Shown here: positions 12,201 to 24,700 of the stretch, one piece after another
How the letters are laid out: each line of letters starts with the position of its first letter
How positions within the stretch are numbered: the first letter of the stretch is position 1
NCBI GenBank assembly: GCA_907165065.1
Contig: OU015541.1
Coordinates: 8,690,501-8,754,500, forward strand
DNA: 64,000 nt
Source: Caprimulgus europaeus
Taxonomy: Eukaryota; Chordata; Aves; Caprimulgiformes; Caprimulgidae
Direction: 5' to 3'
Notes under the pieces: generated by a model
The model's input: only the letters and a program-made list of their open reading frames with translations
Told to the model about the DNA's origin: nothing
Database searches by the model: none
Made by a program: the position numbers and the translations under genes

Positions 12201-15200
12201 TGTTTGCTCTTTCGGCTGCTAGGTGCAGATCTAAAAGCTATTGTGCTCCACCCTGTCTCACTGGAGCTTACATAGGCGGTTTGAAACAGAAACAAGTGTG
12301 CAGAATTTACTGCTTATAAAAAATAAGCTGCCTTCAGTACAGCAAGGTGATACGTAGAGAATGAAGTGTCTCTTGCTGTATTTAAGAGTTTGGGACAGCT
12401 GGATAATAGATTCAGCAGTGGGGATTGATTTATAATACAAAAAGAAAGCCTTGTGGGGTAGTAGGTGCCACACTAATCCTGATTTTTATTTCTTCTCCCT
12501 TTTTGAAAATGAAAGGTGAGGAGGACTGCAGAAGTGAGGGATCAGCTGAGCAAAAGGTAACCACAAGGAGGGCTATATCTGAAATATGCTGTGCTGTATG
12601 CACTATAAGTAGTAACTGCTGTGAAGATGGAGAGATGGAGAGCATTTGATCAATAGTAACAGAACAGCTTTGTCCTCTTTCATGCTCAAAAATTACCTGC
12701 TCTTCAGCAATCCTGCTAATGTTACGAGAACTTCATTAAATTGGGCTCTCAAGGCAGCTGACCTAAGTGCCCTGATTGGAGTAGGAAAATCAGGCCAAGT
12801 CCAGATCACGACCAGGGTAAAGAAGAGCAGTGTGATTTATGGGGAAAGATGCACATGGGTTGTTTTATTTCCTGGCACATCTCAGCTTTCAAGTTTCTGT
12901 GAGAGAGGGAGGAATACAAGATGACTTGGAGTCAAAGCAAGATGAACCAGCATACCAACCATTTAACTTTTGGCTTGGAGTACAGGTGAGTTAGAATTGT
13001 CTTGCCTAACATCTTAGCAGGCAGAGGGGTACCTGGCCATCACAGAAAGCCTCAGTACTATAAATGAGAAGCTGTGCTTGAAGAAAGTGTTCAGACACAG
13101 AGAAACAGATGCTGGCTAGAGGAGGAGAAAGCCAGGAATTCTCCTAGCTTCCAGACATCTGAAGAAGAGTTGGTGAGGCAGGCAGAGCAAAAAATAAAAT
13201 TCCTGCATCACCACTGTTTTTGCAACTCCCTGCTGCCCCTGGTGCAGACTCTGTTACAATGGGTGACTTCTGTAAACAACCTGGTTTTTGTAAACATCAA
13301 CTGGGAAAACTAAAGAACTATGTTCTGGCCTGAAACAGCCACTCTGACCTGGCCCTGTGACTACTTCACTGGCTTGGATGGACTCATGGGCTTTTCTGCC
13401 AGGCATGCCAATAGTAAGTAACTGTGCCTTATGCTCTGAGCACTGAATGAGAGTAGGGAATTGCTTAGCTGCCTTTAAACACATTTTGAACACATAATCT
13501 GTTGCTGTGACTCATTGAACAATAGATTGCAAGATCAGTATATAGTGCTTTAATTGGCATGAACTGTGTGTATGGGTGAGGGATTTGCAGGGAGATCAGA
13601 TGCTATCAGTTCCCAGGTATAGCATATTTGCACCGTGTGCAGGAGCTGTTTTGAAATCTGGGTCATGCTTCTGTTGAATTCTTTTAACAAGACCTGCAGG
13701 TAAGGGTGTGCTGCCTTCCCTTTCAGAGCCTGAACGCTGGCTCTGAAGAGAATCATCACCTATGCTTGTGTACATGTGCTCTGGGCAGTCAGTCTTGGGG
13801 GGGCTGGGGGGGAAAAGTGAACAGAAAGATCTTTCTGATATTTTAATTATCTGAAGGGTTTTCACTGCACTGAAAAAGGATCTTGATTCTTAGTCTGGTT
13901 CATTCTTCTGGAAATCTAAACTCCATCCAGACTTGGTTAATCTTGCTTGAAACCTGCTCAGAGCAAGATGTGCAGGCTTGAAGTGGTACCTTTTGGTTTC
14001 CCTATCCTTTAAGGGCAGGGTCTGTCTGTCTACGGTAAATCCCTCAAGCATAGAGGTCCCAGGGCAGTATCTTGCTCTTTGCTGTGTTGCTATAGCCATA
14101 TTGCTATGCTGCATGCCACATTCCCCCAGCCTCTCAATTAAAAACAACAGAATTTCTTCAGCAATCTTCTCTGAATTTTCTTTGAGCATAACGAGCGTGA
14201 CAGAGCTCATGCAGGAGGGCATCTCAAACTGTGATGGGGACTTTATTACCAAAGGGATTTGGAACCTGGGAGTGGGATGATTTCTGCAGGTGAAGAAGGA
14301 TTGATGTCTGTTAAACACCATCTGACAGATCTGTGACTAACTGGAAAATACATCATCTCTTACATCCTTCCTTTTAATGTCAGGGTTACCCAGAAACTTG
14401 AATAGGTAGATTATCCAGAACATGAGGGCAGAAATAGGACTCTACATCCAAGAACTGAAACTCATCCTTACTTGATTGCAGTTTTAAAGTTACTGTGGTT
14501 GGCAGCTAGAAAAATCTTTACACTTGTTGCAGCAACCTCTGTTTAATGATGTTGCTGACTTGGTATGCAGATATCACAGGTGTATGGTGTGCCTTACAGA
14601 GAATCATTAGCATGGTTCCTGGGACCTTGCCTATAGTTTTGCAAATGCCATAAAGTTGTTTGGTGTTCCAGCCTCATTTTGTAAGTAGTGTTGCTGTACC
14701 CAGGAGTGGCTTATTGGTGCTTATCTGCAGTCACTGGAGTTCAGTGCTTCTTGTTTACAGACATAAGGGACCAAGGAGAAGAGGAAGGGTCTACAGATAG
14801 TATTATCTATTGGGATGGCTTTAACAGCTATTTCATAGCCAGATAATCTCTTAAACACTACTGAAGAAGAGGGTAAGCAGATCTACGTGATTCAGTTCTA
14901 ACTTACTAGTATTTTCCATACCAGCAATTGTAAGGATTTGCCAAGCTCTTCTGTAGAAGATGGGTTCAACACAAAATCTATAGATTTAGTGAAGATGGTA
15001 ACTATCCAAATGGTGTCTCGTTAACCTCTTACTCCTAGTTGCCTGACTTTGTGTATTCAGATTGGGTAGACCTCATGTAGTTGTAAGTATCTAAGTTAGA
15101 GGTAGATAAACAAGTAAACTTGTAAAACAAGTATAAAATGTGAATACATCAGTAAAAATGCTTTTGTATATCTAACTGTCTCTCTCCTCATTCAAGTTGC

Positions 15201-18200
15201 AGGAGTTATCACGGCTGACTTTCTGTCAGGATTGTTTCATTGGGGAGCAGATACCTGGGGATCTGTGGAGCTACCCATAGTTGGAAAGGTTTGAGATTCT
15301 TATCCTTAAGCTTGAATAAGTTATGAAATACTTTCCAGAAACACTTCCAGCATTCCCAGCAGTGTTAGACACTGGATAAGCTGCACCTTTCTTGCAGTCT
15401 TGCCAATGCGACCAACTCCCCCACCCCCAGAACCCACCTCCACTAAATGGCACAGGATATGGTTGGTGAAGTGCCATGTTTACACTTGGCCTAGGTGACA
15501 TGTGCAAGGTGACACTGTTCCATTTTATTGCCTTGTTTAAGGTTTGCACACAGTTTTGCAATGCCAGTGTTCACAGAGCTTCGCAAGGTACTGCGGGAAC
15601 AGCCTGTGACGCCGCCAGCACAGAAACCTGGCTAGGCTTGTGTGGATCTTCCCAAAGGCCAATAAACAGAGATGTGGAGAACTGTTCCTGTAGCCCAGCT
15701 CTCTAAAAGCTATCTTGTAAAATGGGAAGACGCTCCAGTAGGATGTCTTTCCAGTTCTCTGTGCTCCTGGCCCCTGTTGTAAATGTAGTGTTAGAATGGT
15801 GGTGGCTGAAGATTTAGATTTGAGATGCATTATACATCTGCAGCTACAAATGCCAGATGCTTAGTGGAAGGTGCACTGAATTCTATAATAAGCAAGAGTC
15901 TGCTTTTTAAAATAGTTATTCATAGCTACCATTAATTATTCCTCACAGTGCAATATTAGAAGGATCTCTAATTTTTTTTTTTTAAAGTATACAGGATATT
16001 CCTTGTAACTATCCAGAAATACATGAAGCAAAACAGCAGAATTAAGACTGTTGGGTTTAGGCTGATTTTGATTTACCTTCAATAGCCTTAGTAGTCCTTG
16101 AATTCCTCTTATCTGGGGACCATAGTGGGTTTAAAAAAACCAACAACAACAACAACAAAAAAAACACAGCAGGAGGCTGTACACTAAATCAACAAGAGTT
16201 CAGACTGATCAGGCCACCTTTGCATAGGCTGTACATGATGTATGTGTTAAAGGCAAATAAATGTGCTTGCTTTACTGTCCCAGTCCTACTTACCACGTTT
16301 GCTCTGTCTCCTCTGGAATTGTGTATTCAGATGCAATTTCTTCTAGAGGAGATTTTTGTATAGTCTATGTGATTTATATTAGTTTGTCCTCTTGCATTTA
16401 GTCCCTTAATGCTGGAATCCACAGCCCATACAACATGTTAGTCTGAATTTTGGTTTTTTTTTTAGTGTTTTCTTGTATTGTGCTGCTTAGCATGTGACTT
16501 GTTTAATTTCACAGGCTTATTTTGTCTGTGAAATTAGGATGCTGATGCTTTGCTTTTGAGATCTAGAGACTAAAAGGTCTAAGTGAAAAATTAAGAAGAA
16601 TAAACTGAGAAGCAATCAAAAAACTAGATTTCAGCCTGGGAACTGAACTGCTTTGCAAATGTAAATAAAATTATCTGAAGTGTTGTCATCCCAAAAGTCT
16701 GAACCTGCTTACCTGCTTTGTCCTGTGGAACTCTCTTAAACTCAGTTATCAGATCTGAATGCATGTGGGGTTTTGGGTGTGGTTTTTGTATTTTTCTTTA
16801 CAAGATCATTGTTGAGCCATGGTGACATGTTTATGAATTTGTTTTTTCAGGCTTTCATCAGACCCTTTAGAGAACATCATATTGACCCCACAGCAATTAC
16901 CAGACATGATTTTATAGAGACCAATGGAGACAACTGCTTCATGACACTGGTCCCGTTGGCAAACATGGCATACAAATTTGTTTCTTTTTCCCCAGGTAAG
17001 CTGTTACTTCTGATTTAGGTGGATTTAGCATTTTTGTTGATATTTAAATGAACATTTTTCTGTGTGAGTCTAGGAGAAATCAATTCATTTGAGATGGCAA
17101 ATAGTAGCTGTTGGAAGCATGATGCTCCTGGGAGGAGAACTTTTATTTTCTTGAGGAGGCAAAATTTTTGTTCAGCCTGAGAGAGGATCTGTGACTGAAG
17201 AGTCTTGTGAGGAAGCACTAAAAGTTACATTAAATAGGCTTTTTATAAGAGGGATCAAACTGTGTGCATGTAGGGAAATTAATTGTTTTAAAGTATACTT
17301 CATCTGTGTGTAGCAGTGCCTTATTTGCAATGTAGAACTGCAAGAATGAAAGGATTTATTTAGTTTTATAGATGGTAAACTCAGACTTTCAACTTCCTGT
17401 TTTATGGTGAGTTGATGGACATTGGCACTTACCAGTCTGTCTTGTGACTTTCTGGAATTGCCTGTGGCTCACTGGCTCTCGTGACACTTCTGCCAAAGCA
17501 GCTTCATTGAGGCCTTTGTTAGTTTCTGCAGCACCAGGCAGCTCTGTCTGGGCACCACATTGTTTCTTAGTAGAAGTTTATCTTTTCATAAATGGTATTT
17601 AAAGATACAAATCTTGTTTTACAGAGGCATTATATGAAACGTGTCCTTGGGAGTGTTATGTCTTTGCCCTCATCATCTTCATAACCATGACGAACCAGAT
17701 TCACAAGTGGTCTCACACGTACTTTGGTCTTCCACGCTGGGTCGTGTTTCTGCAGGACTGGCACGTTATCCTGCCCCGGAAGCATCACAGGATCCATCAT
17801 GTATCTCCACATGAGACCTACTTCTGCATTACAACTGGTACTGCCATCTGCCTCGTACTGCAAGCTCTTTTCAGTAGGCTAGTGCAGTTCACCTGGCAAG
17901 ATATAATTTAGTGACTCTTAAATACCTAGAAAATGCCATGGTGCTCTTAGTTTCCCTGAGAGCTTGTGCAGCATAAATGTAGGGGGAAGATTTGTGTTGG
18001 CTACAAGGTAGGTTTTAGCATGATGGGGTGGTGGTCAGTCAGTGCTACTGAGATACAATTGCATTGGTATCTTGGTAATCTCATAGTAGTAATGGCTTTT
18101 CTTCATTGAAGTCTTCAAGCTGCTGTTCTTTCAAAAGAGCATGTCATCTGAAAATGCAGCTTACCTTGAATTCTCATTGCTAAATCAAGGCTTCTGCATT

Positions 18201-21062
18201 TTCAGCACTCATTCATTCTGATTTGGGGCAGAGGAGTGGACAGGCTTGCAGAAAACTGGCTTTAGGTTCCTCTCATATGTATATTAAATTTTATGCCCAC
18301 TGTACAGGTGGGTATATTCAGTCACCGATGTTGCACAATCCTGAATAAAATATCAAGTTAATCAGACATGTGGAAATAAACTACTTTAGTTCTTTGTTCT
18401 GTCATTGGTGCTGACAAACAGTTTATATCAGCTTTGGAATATCCGCCGAGAAATAAATCTAGTTCTCGTGACCAAAATACCATGTAAAAACACGGTACAA
18501 TTCACAAGCCTGACTTGACAGATGACAAAAATCTTGCCACCCTAAGAGGTTTTTTTCAGTCCTACTATGTCCTGAAAGTTTAAACCTGACCAGTATAAGC
18601 AGTCTTGGGTTAGTTGCTTTTTTCTCATGGAAAAAAACAAAAAAACAACCAAAACCAGGTACTTCTGTTCGCTCTGCTTTCTGTAAGTGCCCATATCATA
18701 CTAGTCTGACATAACAGAGCATGATAGATTGTATGCTTTGCTTTTCCAGTGGAGCAAAGTGTTTCTGCAGCCCTAATTCTCCTAGGGCAGAAGTGAGGGG
18801 GAAGACAGAAGTGTGCCACCAGTGCACTATTTAAAAGGAGCCTTTACTGAGTTAAACAGGATTTGTTAGTGACTTGACTGAAGGGTGGACAGCAGAGTGC
18901 AAAGAGTGTACTTGGTTTCAGGGCTGACCTGTGTACGTAAAGGTCCACCACTGCAGCACTGCCAGGGGAGGTGTCAGATAACAGAGCGTTCTGGCATTCC
19001 CAGTGTTCAGGCTTTTGGACTGACTGCTGTTTTTAGACACCAGGAAGGGGTCGTCCATTCCTTGAGGGGCGATGGCTGTGTTAATGAGAATTGCATGAGC
19101 TGACTCCCAAAAGGGCATGGGTATGCAGTGAGCTGAGCAGAGCTGCAGGTGAGCCAGGAAAGGTCATGTCCAACTGCAGATGGTGCCTGGCAACAGTGCC
19201 TGTGTCAACAGATTTCAGTTCCAGTGTCTGAGAGCAATCAATCTCTCTAGCAATATGGTGTTTTTCAGTGGTGAATATCCTCAATGCTTTCTTCCTTTAG
19301 TATTTCTCTCCCATAATATCTATACACACCAGCTAAGACATCACCAGCCAGAAGAGTTGTTTTCCTTCTGCTGGCTGTGTCACCACTGTAGGTATGGCAC
19401 TTGGCCCTGGCAGAGCTGGCTCTGCAGCGGCTTTCCCACGTTCCAGTCTTGCTGGTGCTATCCTGTGCTTTGGCTATCTCTTTCCTCTAGCGTGAACCAC
19501 TGCTGCTAGCTCACTGTTTCCATTGCAGTAACAATTTCTTCAGTCCTGCCTCTCCTTTGGTTTTGTTTTCTTACACTTTTTTTCCTTTTCCTAGAAATGT
19601 ACATGGAGTAAAATACAACATGTACTTACAGAACAGTCCTGTGAGTGTGGGGTAATTCATATAACCCTGTACACTTCCACCTCTTCTTGGTTGTAGAAAA
19701 ACTTCTACAAAGAAATAACATTTCCCGGTGATTTGTTTTGATTTTTCCTAGCTACTGCAGTATTTAATAAAACAGAGGTCTAAAGTTCCTATAAATACAT
19801 TGTACTAAATCCTGTGTAAAACCCTGTGAAATTGCCTCTTCATGCACTCTCCTGTCAGTTATATGTAGTTAGGTTGGCATCGAAGTACAGCACCAGAAAA
19901 TCAAGATAACATACTAATTAATATCCTAAAAGTGAGACACAAAGCCCTCCCAAATTCAGGGTGAGGCATATTAAGCCTGTGTAAGTTCCAGCCTCACAGT
20001 CTATGATGCATTCAAGGTACCCTAAATCTGTAGGCTAGGAAAGGTGCATTCAACTCCTGTTGCATGTAGAACACGATGGCACTTAATTGCTGTTTTTACA
20101 TAAAATGGCAAGAAGCTGCTGGCCCCTCTCAAGCTGTTGGCAGCCTTTCTGGTTACTGGGAAGCAGGAGTGCCCTGTTAGCTGGGTTGCACACCGTTGGG
20201 TGTGTGCTGCTAGCGGTGCTGCCCTGTTAATCCAGGGCGTGCCCAATGTCAGCTACCGTTAAATGCAGCCTGGTACTACAGGATTTCCCCATCACAGGCT
20301 TCATCAGCAATCAGTTATGCAAACTTTAATATTTGCCAGGGAAAGCATAGTACATTTATGTACCTGAAAAATTAAAATTGATGTTGGAACTATTTAAACT
20401 TGAGGCTTTATTTAAGAAAAAACTGTTTACTTTGCTGAGCTTTAGTTAGTGGTGTTTAGATCCCAAACAAATCTTGATTTAAAAAAAAATTATTATTTAA
20501 AATTATTTCTTTCTTTCTAGAAACTGTGGCATTGATAATGTATTTGAGATTTCAGAGCCATGCTGTGTGTATTTACTTTCTTGCTGTAGTATCTAATGAG
20601 AAACACAGGGGAAAAGCTGAGCTGGCTTTGGTGATGGGCGAACTAATCGGGGCGGGGGAACAGCTGAAATTGTTGGGTTGGGGTTTTTGTTTGGTTGTTT
20701 AAATTTCAATCCTGAATCTAAGGTGCTGCTAATACAGATGTCTTGATCCTAACACCGATAGTTCAACTTGATGGTCCCTTTTCTGATAGCTTTGCAATGG
20801 CTATAAAGTAGTCCACCTCTGAACACCTCTTGCATTTACCTTGTATTTAATTTAAAGAATGTTATTAAATAAACATTGCAAGACATTGAACTTTGGATGC
20901 TATGAGAAACTAATCCTTTTTTTCTTCTGCAATCACTTAGGTTGGCTGAACTATCCATTAGAGAAGATAAGATTCTGGAGGTGCTTGGAGAACATTATCC
21001 AAGGAGTTACTGGGGAGAAGCCAAGAGCAGATGACATGAAATGGGCTCAGAAAATTAAATAA
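121..21062 (+). CDS. PEDS1: Plasmanylethanolamine desaturase 1 (TMEM189/Kua), six coding exons
   Basis: Joining 121-274, 3908-4027, 15197-15288, 16851-16995, 17625-17837 and 20941-21062 gives 846 nt, or 281 codons plus TAA, in one frame. The family introduces the vinyl-ether double bond into plasmanyl-ethanolamine to make plasmalogens, in the ER membrane. The protein aligns with the 270-aa human form as I remember it. Visible features are a variable Ala/Glu-rich N-terminus (1-33), hydrophobic segments at about 59-79 and 86-105, [10 protein letters not shown] (105-114), FREHHIDP (128-135), a hydrophobic stretch at about 182-193, NQIHKWSH (194-201), [14 protein letters not shown] (216-229) and HETYF (233-237). 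These His clusters are the expected di-iron ligands of this desaturase family. The conserved C-terminus [15 protein letters not shown] is intact. All introns are GT-AG. The extra 11 residues relative to human lie in the variable N-terminus. The next gene on the same strand is UBE2V1. Confidence 0.95.
275..3907 (+). other. PEDS1: PEDS1 intron 1
   Basis: The intron runs from gtgagg to a T-rich tract followed by ccaacag. Its first 400 bases are CpG-island DNA with many G runs; the rest is AT-richer. It holds a perfect 27-bp tandem duplication at 3065-3118. I see no exon or recognisable mobile element in it. Confidence 0.85.
3065..3118. repeat. Perfect two-copy 27-bp tandem duplication
   Basis: The 27 bases at 3065-3091, beginning tgctctgggcatcagtg, are repeated exactly at 3092-3118. 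Zero divergence suggests a recent duplication or a length-variable site. It lies in PEDS1 intron 1, away from splice sites. Confidence 0.95.
3908..4027 (+). CDS. PEDS1: PEDS1 coding exon 2
   Basis: This exon encodes residues 52-91 plus one base of residue 92. It starts GKRLQEW as in human and contains the first hydrophobic segment (about 59-79). The acceptor is ttttttccaacag and the donor is the perfect consensus gtaagt. The exon ends in phase 1 with a T, which matters for the unusual acceptor of exon 3. Confidence 0.94.
4028..15196 (+). other. PEDS1: PEDS1 intron 2
   Basis: This is the longest PEDS1 intron at 11.2 kb. It is AT-rich with scattered short homopolymers and a small TG/TA tract near 7453-7471. 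All open frames in it are short and show no family resemblance. I recognise no CR1, LTR or RNA gene here. Confidence 0.85.
15197..15288 (+). CDS. PEDS1: PEDS1 coding exon 3
   Basis: This exon encodes the end of residue 92 through Lys122, including [19 protein letters not shown] and VELPIVGK, which match the most conserved membrane and His-containing part of the family. The correct acceptor must be attcaag|TTGCAG. The more consensus-like cag six bases downstream would give t+ga, an in-frame TGA. The donor is aag|gtttga. Confidence 0.93.
15289..16850 (+). other. PEDS1: PEDS1 intron 3
   Basis: This 1.56-kb intron is AT-rich, with a short (CAA)n/A-rich tract at about 16137-16165 and poly-T stretches near 15970 and 16452. 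Nothing else is recognised. It ends in the strong acceptor gttttttcag. Confidence 0.85.
16851..16995 (+). CDS. PEDS1: PEDS1 coding exon 4
   Basis: This exon encodes residues 123-170 and one base of Glu171. It carries [20 protein letters not shown], with the His pair of FREHHIDP, and the segment ETNGDN before a hydrophobic stretch. The donor is g|gtaagc and the exit phase is 1. Confidence 0.95.
16996..17624 (+). other. PEDS1: PEDS1 intron 4
   Basis: This 629-bp AT-rich intron runs from gtaagc to ttgttttacag. I see no repeat element or exon in it. Confidence 0.88.
17625..17837 (+). CDS. PEDS1: PEDS1 coding exon 5
   Basis: This exon encodes residues 171-241 and the first base of Gly242. It holds most of the catalytic histidines: [31 protein letters not shown] and [12 protein letters not shown]. 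The donor is act g|gtactg, which departs from consensus at +4 to +6. It leaves in phase 1, the same phase as the UBE2V1 exon 2 acceptor, so it can join either to PEDS1 exon 6 or, in read-through transcripts, to UBE2V1 exon 2. Confidence 0.95.
17838..20940 (+). other. PEDS1: PEDS1 intron 5
   Basis: This 3.1-kb AT-rich intron contains AATAAA hexamers at 18344-18349 and 18375-18380. If the weak exon 5 donor were ignored, the frame would stay open for 24 more codons and stop at 17909-17911, ahead of those hexamers. No mobile element is recognised. Confidence 0.82.
20941..21062 (+). CDS. PEDS1: PEDS1 coding exon 6 (terminal)
   Basis: This exon encodes Gly242 to Lys281 and a TAA stop at 21060-21062. 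The acceptor is aatcacttag. [13 protein letters not shown] and the last 15 residues [15 protein letters not shown] match the conserved vertebrate C-terminus. Confidence 0.96.
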
Positions 21063-21725
21063 CTTTTGCCAGCCTTCTGCAATCCTTAACTTGTTGCCAA
21101 TGTTCTTGTTTTTTTAAAAAAAAAAAAAAATAAAGCCATCAGCCAAATTCAAGACCTGCAAAGAAATAACAGACTCTAAAGCACAAACTAAAAAGTGCTA
21201 ACACAGACTGTAATGAGAAGAACTAATTCTTAAAACAATACTTGAAATGAAGATGATTACTCTTACTGAGCACCTTTTCGTTTAGCCATGTCTGCTTACA
21301 TCTTAGCAAATACTTCATCAGTGTATCTCGTAAGGCTATGGGGCAAGCCAGAAAGCAGAACTGTCACTCCATTGGTACATGGTGGCGTAGTAAACATGTG
21401 TTGTATCAACATTATTTAACAAAATTATTCAAAAATAACTTGTTGCCTAAGACCTACAGGGGGAATGGTGACAACAGTTTGTCACTTTGTGTTTGAGTCC
21501 AAATACACTGCATGAAAACAGTGTGTCAGAGTAATGGAAGCCTATAAAATCATGACTGTTCAATGCACTTAGAGCTGTAAGTTTATCATTCATTATCTTT
21601 GCTATCATGTTAAATCTAATTGATGTAATACAGAACAGACTTCAAGAATCCCACTCCACCAGTGGGCCACGAACCCTCAAGTGTCTTCAGTTTCTTTTAA
21701 AATAAAATTGTTCTACTCTCTACAT
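21063..21725 (+). other. PEDS1: PEDS1 3' UTR (probable extent)
   Basis: The 3' UTR follows the stop directly. A poly-A run containing AATAAA (21129-21134) comes only about 70 bases after the stop. A second AATAAA lies at 21701-21706 in a more usual AT-rich setting, and I place the probable end shortly after it. Longer isoforms reaching past 22 kb cannot be excluded from sequence alone. Confidence 0.5.
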
Positions 21726-24700
21726 GGAATTAAGCAAACCATTTCTGCATAAGCCTTCAACTTAAGCCTGTGAGGAGAGGGAGGGCACCCCGTGCAACAC
21801 ATAATTGTGTTTGTTCATGTGGAGCACTCACTTCTGAGTCTTCTATAAAGTGTTTCCTACCCTGACTATAAATGTTTAAAATAGTTCTAGCATTGGGCAC
21901 ATTGCAAATAGCTGTATTCAAGAGCTCAAGGTATCAAACTTGTAATGTTAGAAGGGAAATGTCAATGACTGGTGTTTTGGGGTTTTTTTGTTGTTTTTTT
22001 TTAAGGTGCTTGCTTGTTTCTGTAAATAATATAAAGCCTTAATCTCTTCTGGTGTAATGGAATAATATTTTAATGTGATGTTTGAATGTATATAATATAT
22101 TTATAACAAAGCAGTTGGATAATACTAATCATGTTTATTAAGTCTTGTTGCTGTTCTTCATTCATGCATTCTCAGCACTTAGTCCAAGAACTTGATCACT
22201 GGTTGCAAAATGCTTGATGCTATTCCAGCTACCTGAAACACCTTGCAGCCTGTTAAGTCTTGTTTAGGTGGAAGTGATCGGTTGTTTTTCAGCTTTGTAG
22301 GAGCTTGACACTGTTACATCAGACTTCAATAAGTGCAGGTAATTCTGCTTTGAAAGCTAGGGAGTTATTCTGCTGGACTGGGGGAGGGAGTTCCCCTAAG
22401 ATCATCCAACAGGCACTTCATGTCAAATCTAAAACTGTTTTCACTTCCCTAGTTGTAAATTGTGTTGAATTCAAACTGTGTTTTCCTGAAGTGTATGATA
22501 AGGGGATTTTGAGTCATGGGTTTAGACTAACCTTGATCTCAACTTCTTCAGGTATGGTGGACCACAGCTTTTTAAAGAGTTGGGGCTTGGCAGCTCTCCT
22601 TCAGTGGAAATGGCTGAATGCAGACATGTTTGAGCTGGGTTCTACAGATTAAAATTGAAGAAGGTACCTTTGTTGCAAAATATTTAACATGTTTGAATGA
22701 TTCAGACCCTTGGAGAGCTTTATACCATTACATGAAACTATTGTCTACGCCAGTTGTCACAGTCACATCGAGTCTCTGTGTAGCTTTGACAGTGAAGAAT
22801 ATTTCTACTTCAGTAGGGGTCTCTAAATGCACTAAGTTGAAATGGGAGGAATACTCCTTAAATGCTGCTATTGTGGAAGCGGTGTGTGTGATTTTGTGCT
22901 ATCTTTGGTGAAAAGAGCAGTTTGTCCCCTGTTTCTCCCACCCATGCCATCACAAGCCTTGCCAGAGAAGGCCACGTACAAGAGCACAGAGGGGAGCAGC
23001 CAGGAGATTGCAGGCTTGGTTAGTGAAGATTGCTGTGAGCTGGCAGCTTCTCTGTTAATTATTGCCTACTTCTCCCAGATCTGGGTGTTAAAAGAGGTTT
23101 GATTCTGTGCCAAACCTGTTGGCACAAAGCTGTTCCTAGTAGTTTTATCTCTACTCATTTTAATTTTTCAGGCACTGACTGTTTAGCTCTATATTAAAAA
23201 AAATGAGATGTGAATATAAATTTAGGTGGGAAGAAAGGTAACTTGCAGTACCATGGAAGTCACTGTGGTGATCATGACTCTGAATCAGTTAAGTTAGATC
23301 TATTAATATTTGCTATTTGTGGTTAAAACTTACTCTAAATTTATTTAGTGTAATAGGTGTTGAACTGAATATATGCTGGTGAGGTGGGGATGCAAAGTAC
23401 CATGTGTCCAGAGCAAAGAATGCTTCTCCTCCCTCCCCTTGCAGTGTGAGTGTCTTGCAGTTTTAGAGGTGTAGGGATGCTTAGGAAACAGCATCTGTCG
23501 CTGGGAGCGCACAGAGCTGCTGGAGTTATTTCTGCCACCTTGATGAAGGTTTGAATTCACGCCTGCTTCTACCTTGAGGCTCCCATAGTCCATATTCTAA
23601 CAGATTTGTGGTCCTTGGTTGTCTGTCCCTTCTGTCCTCATCACTTTCTTCCCCTTTCCCTCCCGCTTGACCCCAGTTTAAGTAAACCAGTGTCAAAGCC
23701 CAGTTCAGAACTGGGTGGATGCTCCGAACTCCTGTGTAAAACAGCCTTAACCACTAAGTCCTTGAGGTCCTGCTCACCTCTTACTGCAAATTTAAATGCC
23801 AAGTGAACAGCAATACTGCTGTGCATATCACAAATGGATCTGAAACACATAAATTACTAGAATTTGTACTTTGAGAGTGCTGTTAAAGGCAATTGCTGTC
23901 ACCCACACCTCTCTCAGCCACTTGATTTATAGTCTTACTGGAAACATATCTGAGCTAGTAATACTGGTGGCTGCTGGGCCTATCTTGTCTGTTAATCTTG
24001 CTTAATTATGTGAAACTGGGACAGCAGTTAATCTCTGGGTGCTGTTTTGCATGCTGGTGCTGTGCTCCACTCTTGAGGCAGCTCTTGCTCAGAGTGACTC
24101 AACGCATCGGCCGTGGCTGGCATCTCCCAGGGCCCTGCGTTAATGTCCCTGTTCATCATGGCGAGGGGCACGGCCTGGGAGCAAGTTCTGGTTTTATCAT
24201 CCTTCATCTTTCACTCCCTGCTGTAAGTTGGGGTGTCTGCTCCTTGGAGGAGGGTTAATGAATGCTGGTATGAATTGGCTTGGGTTTTGGTCTTCAGTTG
24301 TTTTCTGGAAACTGTTCCACCTATTTAAAGTAGGGGATGCTTCCTTAAAATCAATATGGCAATTCTGGAGCAAAAGGCTATGTAGATCCTTCTTAACAGA
24401 TGCAAATCTGGCTTAAGATAAATTTGTCTTAAGTTGATTAGGAACAGATTAGAGCTAAAGCAGAATAAGGCACTCCTTTCAAACTCCACAGCGATGGTCT
24501 GCATTTCATTTTAAGTAAATGCTTTTAAAAGCTGTTTGATTTCAGTCTGTCACTTCCACAGAAAGATGAGGTCAGTCTCCTGCTTCCTGGACCTTCAGGA
24601 GAAGGTCTTTCAGGCCTTCAGCTTCTGCCAAGTCTGTAGTTGTCCTCCAGTAAAGCAGATACTTGAGGTAAAGAGGAGACCTGGCAGGAGCAGATCTATT

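Noticed and set aside
15203-15288. PEDS1 exon 3 starting after ttgcag
   Set aside because: This acceptor makes TGA at the junction with exon 2. The upstream aag acceptor restores the conserved residues before ITADF.
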